NCBI RefSeq assembly: GCF_042429765.1
Contig: NZ_JBHLZU010000033.1
Location: forward strand, 186,001 to 250,000
Source: Allokutzneria oryzae
Lineage (GTDB): Bacteria; Actinomycetota; Actinomycetes; Mycobacteriales; Pseudonocardiaceae
Length of the DNA stretch: 64,000 nucleotides
Direction: 5' to 3'
The stretch's first letter is position 1. The number at the start of each line of letters is the position of its first letter. The notes beneath the pieces are model-generated. The model made no database searches. It was not told the origin of the DNA and saw only the letters and a list, made by a program, of their open reading frames with translations. The translations under genes were made by a program, and so were the position numbers. This document shows positions 59,850 through 64,000 of the stretch, piece by piece.

Positions 59850-62150
59850 TCATCGCAGCCGCGCGCACTGGCCCGTGACCGGCCCGATCCCGGCGACCGG
59901 CGCACCCAGGTTCTCCGGCGGCACAGCGTTGCCGGAGCACTGGACCACGCCGGTGACAGTCACCCCGGCCACCACCGGAGCGCGGTCCCGAGCGGTGTTG
60001 TCCGCCAGCCGGACCAACCCGTTGACCCGTCCGCCGACGAGCGTCACGTCGCCGGTCGTTCCGGTGATCGACACCGGCCCGACCACCGTGCTGTCCACGA
60101 GGTGCACGCTCCCCGCCCCCGAGGTCGAGATCCCGCCGGTGACCGAAGACCCCGTGGCCACAAGGGAAGCACCCGCCGAGACGGTGATCGGCCCCACGAT
60201 CTCGGCACGGTCGAGGCAGGTGACCCCGGAGGCGACCGTCAGCGATCCCACGCGACGGCCGGTCACCGAGGTGGTGCAGGTCGGCGGCTCGCGCAGCAGG
60301 GTCACCGCGAACCGTTCGGACGCGCCGATGTTGCCGACCGGGTCGATCGCGCGGTACTCGATGGTGTGCCTGCCGTAACCGGGAGGCACTTCATCCCAAG
60401 GGGACAGTCGTGGCGCACCGAGCTTGCCGTAGACGAGGCTGTCGATGACGGTTCCGTTGGGGGTGAACAGGAATGGCTTCGAAGCATCGGTGGGCCAGCC
60501 GAAGTAGTTGAACCACCCGTCACCGTTGGTGCGGAACTCCGGCACCACAAAGCCCTTGGTGTCGTCATCCGCCTTGAGCCGCATGGTGAACGGGCCGTTG
60601 AACACGTACTCGGTGGGCTGTCCTGGCTTGTCGATGGTCAGCAGGGGCTTGGACAGCTCCGGTACGACAGTCGGCCCGGTCGCGTCGACGGTCCACGTTC
60701 TCGTGCGCGGCGTCGGCTCCGCCAGCGTCGCGGTGAGCGTGTGCCTTCCTCGCGTCACCCGGAGCGCGCCGAGGTCCAGGTCGCGCCCGTCGGCGGAGGT
60801 GCTGACCGGCTTGCCGTCCAGCGTCCACGTCACCTTCGGCTCTCGCTCCACCGGCCGCGTGGTCCGCACGTGGACGACGTCCGTGCCGCCGACGGGACGA
60901 TCCGTCGGCGTGGACGCGACGAAGTCGGCCGGACCGGGCTCACGCGGCGTGCTGATCGCGGTGTCCACCGTCCAGGTCCGGCTCCTGGTCAGCGCGGCGG
61001 ACGCGCGGATCGCCGGGTCGCGCACGAACTCGGTCGGGTCGACCACGGTCGCGGTGAGCGTGTGCGTGCCAGGATCGAGCTTGAGCGCTGCCAGGTCAAC
61101 TGCCCTGTTCCCGTTGGTGTGCAACGGTTTTCCGTCAAGCGTCCAGTTCACGTCGAGTCGGTGGCTGATCGGGTGCAACGGCTCCACCCACACCACGCGG
61201 TCAGCGCCGATCGGCTGGGCGTCCGGTGTGCCGTCCTGAAGAACCGCGGTCTTGGCGGAGAGCTTCTCGACCATGCGCTCCCGGCTCGGCTGGTCGAAGT
61301 AGTAGCCGAGGGTCTTCATCATCGAGTGCGCGCTCGGCCGCCAGATCCCCTTGCTGTTGTACAGACCCGCCTCGTAGCGGCCGATCACGCCACCGGACTC
61401 GCTGGGTTCGCCGAGCCAGCGCCACCACTTCTTCTGCTGCGCCTTCATCTCCTGCTCGGTCAACAGCGTGTGGTGCACCGAAGGCGGCTCAGCGCCGGTG
61501 TAGGTGCCCCCGCGCACACCGCGCTGGAGGTAGTCGTACTCGTCGTCGAGCTTGCCGAGTGAGTGACCGAGCTCGTGCGGCGTGATCAGCGCAGACAACG
61601 CGTTGCCGCCGGAGGCGGTGGCGTAGGCGCCGCCCGCGCCGCCGTAGGTGTCGCTGTTGGCGATGGCCAGCAGCTGCCGGTTGCCGCCGGAGGTGCCGGT
61701 GACCAGGTCGGCGTAGCGGTTCACCGCCGCGTTGTCGACGGTCAGCAGCCGCCGCACCCCATTGGGGTCGCAGCCGCCCCAGAACGCCATCCCCAGCGGG
61801 GTTTTCCGCTGTGGCGAGGTGATGTCCGGGTCGCAGCTGACGCCGGACTCCGGCGAGGCGACCTCGACCGTGTAGACGTTGAGATAGCTGCGATAGGACT
61901 TGAACGGCTCGATCGTCCACAGCACGTTGAGGTGCTTGTCCACGTGCTCGCGGAACTTCGGCAGCTCGGCGGCCGTGTACCCGTCGGGCACGATCACCAG
62001 GTTGAACCGCTTGGCCGGATCGCCGGTGACCTGGACCGGCACTACCGTGCCCGGCGGGTCGGCCGGCTGGGCCCGCGCGGGAACCGTTGCCACCAAAGAC
62101 GTCAGCGCGACGGCGAGCGCGCAGATCAGACCAGTTCTTCGACTCGGCAC
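59850..62150 (-). CDS. Secreted M64 (IgA peptidase family) metallopeptidase
   Basis: 766-residue secreted zinc peptidase. Signal peptide residues 1-27. M64 catalytic domain (about 45-320): VPDGYTAAELPKF (family opening) and the zinc site HELGHSLGKLDDEY (H192, E193, H196, D202). Two Ig-like repeats follow (VNWTLDGKPLHTNG and VTWTLDGKPVSTSA, each ending HTLTATxxxPTE/P), then a Big-type region and a C-terminal beta-solenoid-like repeat part. Glycan or wall binding by the C-terminus is possible. GTG 62150 follows GGAG. Confidence 0.93.
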   Translation of the reverse strand: MPSRRTGLICALAVALTSLVATVPARAQPADPPGTVVPVQVTGDPAKRFNLVIVPDGYTAAELPKFREHVDKHLNVLWTIEPFKSYRSYLNVYTVEVASPESGVSCDPDITSPQRKTPLGMAFWGGCDPNGVRRLLTVDNAAVNRYADLVTGTSGGNRQLLAIANSDTYGGAGGAYATASGGNALSALITPHELGHSLGKLDDEYDYLQRGVRGGTYTGAEPPSVHHTLLTEQEMKAQQKKWWRWLGEPSESGGVIGRYEAGLYNSKGIWRPSAHSMMKTLGYYFDQPSRERMVEKLSAKTAVLQDGTPDAQPIGADRVVWVEPLHPISHRLDVNWTLDGKPLHTNGNRAVDLAALKLDPGTHTLTATVVDPTEFVRDPAIRASAALTRSRTWTVDTAISTPREPGPADFVASTPTDRPVGGTDVVHVRTTRPVEREPKVTWTLDGKPVSTSADGRDLDLGALRVTRGRHTLTATLAEPTPRTRTWTVDATGPTVVPELSKPLLTIDKPGQPTEYVFNGPFTMRLKADDDTKGFVVPEFRTNGDGWFNYFGWPTDASKPFLFTPNGTVIDSLVYGKLGAPRLSPWDEVPPGYGRHTIEYRAIDPVGNIGASERFAVTLLREPPTCTTSVTGRRVGSLTVASGVTCLDRAEIVGPITVSAGASLVATGSSVTGGISTSGAGSVHLVDSTVVGPVSITGTTGDVTLVGGRVNGLVRLADNTARDRAPVVAGVTVTGVVQCSGNAVPPENLGAPVAGIGPVTGQCARLR

Positions 62151-62284
62151 GAACTCCGAGCGTAATGACCCGGTGCGCGAAAAAGATCCCCCGATCCGCC
62201 CAGTCCTCGTTGCACCGAAACGGGACCGGTCCCGTTCACCCCGTGGTACGAACCCCGCACTGCCGAGCAGAATGGACTGAGCCG

Positions 62285-63169
62285 ATGAGGACTCGAAGGA
62301 TCGCCGTCCCGCTGATCGCCGCCGCCGTGCTCCTCACGGGGTGCTCGATCGCGAACCCCACGTCCAGCGAGGTGTCGTTGCAGTACGGCAACGGCTCTTT
62401 CGACTCGCGCAACTTCGTGGAGTGCGAGAACGACCTCGACTTCAGCGACGTCAACGACGACCACTACTACTACCCGGCCGGGCAGCGCGACTTCACCTTC
62501 GGTGACGGCGACGGCATCGACTCCTCCCCGCTGACCTCCACGACGCAGGACGCCCAGGAGGTCAAGGTGACGGGCACGGTGAAGTTCACCTTGAACACCG
62601 ACTGCGCGGAGTTCACCGACCCGACGGGCAAGAAGTGGCCCGGCGGCAAGCTGCAGATGTTCCACGAGCTCATCGCCTACAAGTACGACGCGGCCCCGAC
62701 AGAGGGCGGCAAGCAGATGAAGCCCGGCTGGACCTCGCTGCTGCGCAACTACGTCGGTGCGGCACTGGACCGCGCGACGGACAACGAGGCGCTGAAGTAC
62801 CCGTGGCAGAAGCTCTACACCGACGCCGCCGCGAAGGCGCAGTGGGAGCGCGACGTCCTCGCGCAGCTGCCGTCGGTCCTCAAGACCCTCACCCTGGGCG
62901 TGGACCTGATCACGGTGAACTCGGTGCTGCTGCAGAAGCCGAGCATCCAGCCCGCGCTGGTGCAGGGCCTGACCGACAAGCAGGCGGCCGAGCTGCGCAG
63001 CCAGGCGGCGGACGTGGACAAGCAGGCCGCGGCGAACTTCCCCGGTGGCATCGCCGGGTACCAGGCCTACCAGCAGCAGCAGGCGGTCAACGAGGCGATC
63101 AAGTCCGGCAAGGTCCAGGTGCTCCCGGTGCCGCAGGGCTCGCCGATCATCGTCTCCCCCGGCAAGTAG
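62285..63169 (+). CDS. Lipoprotein with SPFH-like domain
   Basis: 294-residue lipoprotein. Signal with lipobox VLLTGC (Cys at residue 20). Residues 25-200 have an SPFH/band 7-like pattern: FTFGDGDGIDSSPLTSTTQD, then VKVTGTVKFTLN. The C-terminal 60 residues are Ala/Gln-rich and helical. The function is unknown; an outer-leaflet scaffold is possible. It diverges from the M64 gene. Confidence 0.8.
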   Translation: MRTRRIAVPLIAAAVLLTGCSIANPTSSEVSLQYGNGSFDSRNFVECENDLDFSDVNDDHYYYPAGQRDFTFGDGDGIDSSPLTSTTQDAQEVKVTGTVKFTLNTDCAEFTDPTGKKWPGGKLQMFHELIAYKYDAAPTEGGKQMKPGWTSLLRNYVGAALDRATDNEALKYPWQKLYTDAAAKAQWERDVLAQLPSVLKTLTLGVDLITVNSVLLQKPSIQPALVQGLTDKQAAELRSQAADVDKQAAANFPGGIAGYQAYQQQQAVNEAIKSGKVQVLPVPQGSPIIVSPGK

Positions 63170-63220
63170 ACCGGCGGGCGCAGCTGATCAAGCGTTGAGC
63201 CAAACGCGCAGCAAGAGGCA

Positions 63221-63236
63221 TGGGAGAGCGCTTCCA
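63221..63236. promoter_or_regulatory. LacI-type operator candidate upstream of second GH3 gene
   Basis: TGGGAGAGCGCTTCCA with core AGCGCT. Related to the site before the first GH3 gene (TGGGAGCGCTTTCA on its other strand) but two bases longer. It ends 8 bp before the -35 box. Confidence 0.6.
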
Positions 63237-63244
63237 CGAAACCC

Positions 63245-63274
63245 TTGACACGGCCGTGACGAGGCGGTCAGGAT
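63245..63274 (+). promoter_or_regulatory. Sigma-70-like promoter of second GH3 gene
   Basis: Perfect -35 TTGACA (63245-63250), 18-bp spacer, CAGGAT -10 (63269-63274), giving a leader of about 37 nt before ATG 63318. Confidence 0.7.
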
Positions 63275-63317
63275 CGGCGCCGCCGCCACCCCTGTCCGCC
63301 TCAACGATCGGATCACC

Positions 63318-64000
63318 ATGTCCAGAAGATCGCCGATGTGGTCGCGCGCCCGCACCGCCGGGCTCGCCGCCCTGCTCGGGGTGAGCATGGTCTCCGGGGT
63401 CGCGACGGCCGCCCCGGAACCGGAGAGCACGCAGGGCGGCTCGCGGCAGCCCGTCGTCGGCAAGCCCGACCTCGGCTGGAACGGCTGTGCCCGGATCGAC
63501 CAGAAGCTGCCCACCTACCAGGACTGGCCCAAGGTCCGCAGCGGCATCACGGACAGCGCCGCGGTGGAACGCCGCGTCGCTGAGCTGGTCAAGGGCATGA
63601 CCCTGGCCGAGAAGATCGGCCAGATGACCCAGCCGGAGATCGCGGCGATCACCCCCGACGAGGTCAAGCAGTACTCGATCGGCTCGGTGCTCAACGGCGG
63701 CGGTTCCTGGCCCAACAAGGACAAGCACGCCACCCCCAAGGCGTGGCTGGACCTCGCCGACGCCTACTGGCAGGCGTCGGTGAGCACCCGCACCAAGATC
63801 CCGGTGATCTGGGGCATCGACGCGGTGCACGGCAACAACAACGTCTTCGGCACGACGGTCTTCCCGCACAACATCGGCCTCGGCGCCGCCCAGGACCCGT
63901 GCCTGATCCGCGACATCGGCGAGGCCACCGCGGAGCAGGTCCGCGCGACCGGCCAGGACTGGGCCTTCGCACCGACGCTGGCCGTGGTGAAGGACGACCG
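63318..64000 (+). CDS. Secreted glycoside hydrolase family 3 enzyme, truncated by window edge
   Basis: N-terminal 227 residues of a secreted GH3 (exo-1,3/1,4-beta-glucanase type by the MTLAEKIGQMTQPE and GIDAVHGNNNVFGTTVFPHN segments). Signal peptide residues 1-32 (TAGLAALLGVSMVSGVATAA). The nucleophile lies beyond the window. ATG 63318 has only a weak ribosome-binding site. Not a close duplicate of the first GH3: the shared motifs differ in wording. A perfect TTGACA promoter and LacI-type operator precede it. Confidence 0.95.
   Translation, partial: MSRRSPMWSRARTAGLAALLGVSMVSGVATAAPEPESTQGGSRQPVVGKPDLGWNGCARIDQKLPTYQDWPKVRSGITDSAAVERRVAELVKGMTLAEKIGQMTQPEIAAITPDEVKQYSIGSVLNGGGSWPNKDKHATPKAWLDLADAYWQASVSTRTKIPVIWGIDAVHGNNNVFGTTVFPHNIGLGAAQDPCLIRDIGEATAEQVRATGQDWAFAPTLAVVKDD

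Overview
This is a very GC-rich chromosomal segment with frequent GTG starts, many 4-bp ATGA/GTGA stop-start overlaps and actinobacterial families throughout (conservon operon, subtilisin inhibitor, DUF222-HNH, OctT/GpgP, a SAM riboswitch on threonine synthase). It fits a filamentous actinomycete, most likely Pseudonocardiales. The housekeeping backbone runs lepA - rpsT - holA - comEC - comEA - degV - octT - gpgP - rsfS - nadD - proA - proB - obg - rpmA - rplU - rne - ndk. From memory this is the gene order of the Mycobacterium tuberculosis lepA-ndk region, so the window is a conserved core locus carrying accessory insertions. I see no rRNA, tRNA, CRISPR array, insertion sequence or phage.

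Layout. 1-2.6 kb: a four-gene cvn (conservon) signalling operon, cut by the left edge. 3.5-6.4 kb: a small HD hydrolase, a PH-like membrane protein and lepA. 6.6-15.5 kb: accessory block with a methyltransferase, DUF222-HNH, an SPFH/ribbon-helix-helix pair, two tandem secreted lipase-like proteins, a TauE exporter and a secreted GH3 glycosidase. 15.7-19 kb: rpsT and holA, separated by a sigma factor and a subtilisin inhibitor. 19-27 kb: riboswitch-controlled thrC, competence genes, degV, and the nadD-rsfS-gpgP-octT operon. 27-31.5 kb: a nitroreductase, a TetR-P450-ferredoxin cassette and proA. 31.6-35 kb: a RecQ helicase with a phosphoribosyltransferase-like tail and an SDR-PPOX fusion. 35-46.7 kb: proB-obg-rpmA-rplU, rne, two radical-SAM-associated genes, and an inserted subtilase. 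46.7-53 kb: an ABC exporter and a lipase - acyl-CoA ligase - TetR operon. 53-64 kb: ndk, a second P450, hydrolases, HxlR, a secreted pullulanase, an M64 peptidase, an SPFH lipoprotein and a second GH3 cut by the right edge.

How it works together. The core genes serve translation (LepA, S20, L21, L27, Obg, RsfS), RNA decay (RNase E), replication and DNA uptake (HolA, ComEA/EC), NAD and proline synthesis. Accessory genes point to a saprophyte that secretes polysaccharide- and protein-degrading enzymes. Both GH3 genes carry LacI-type operator candidates (core AGCGCT), and the pullulanase has a paired operator of another sequence. Several accessory genes appear to start on leaderless mRNAs.

The most unusual points are the RecQ-PRTase fusion, the SDR-PPOX fusion whose start codon lies inside a palindrome, RNase E with an IF2-N domain, a possible CTG start codon, a 62-bp perfect palindrome, a pair of perfect DnaA boxes before comEA, and an over-represented palindromic word TCCACWGTGGA. 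None of these amounts to a proven new system.
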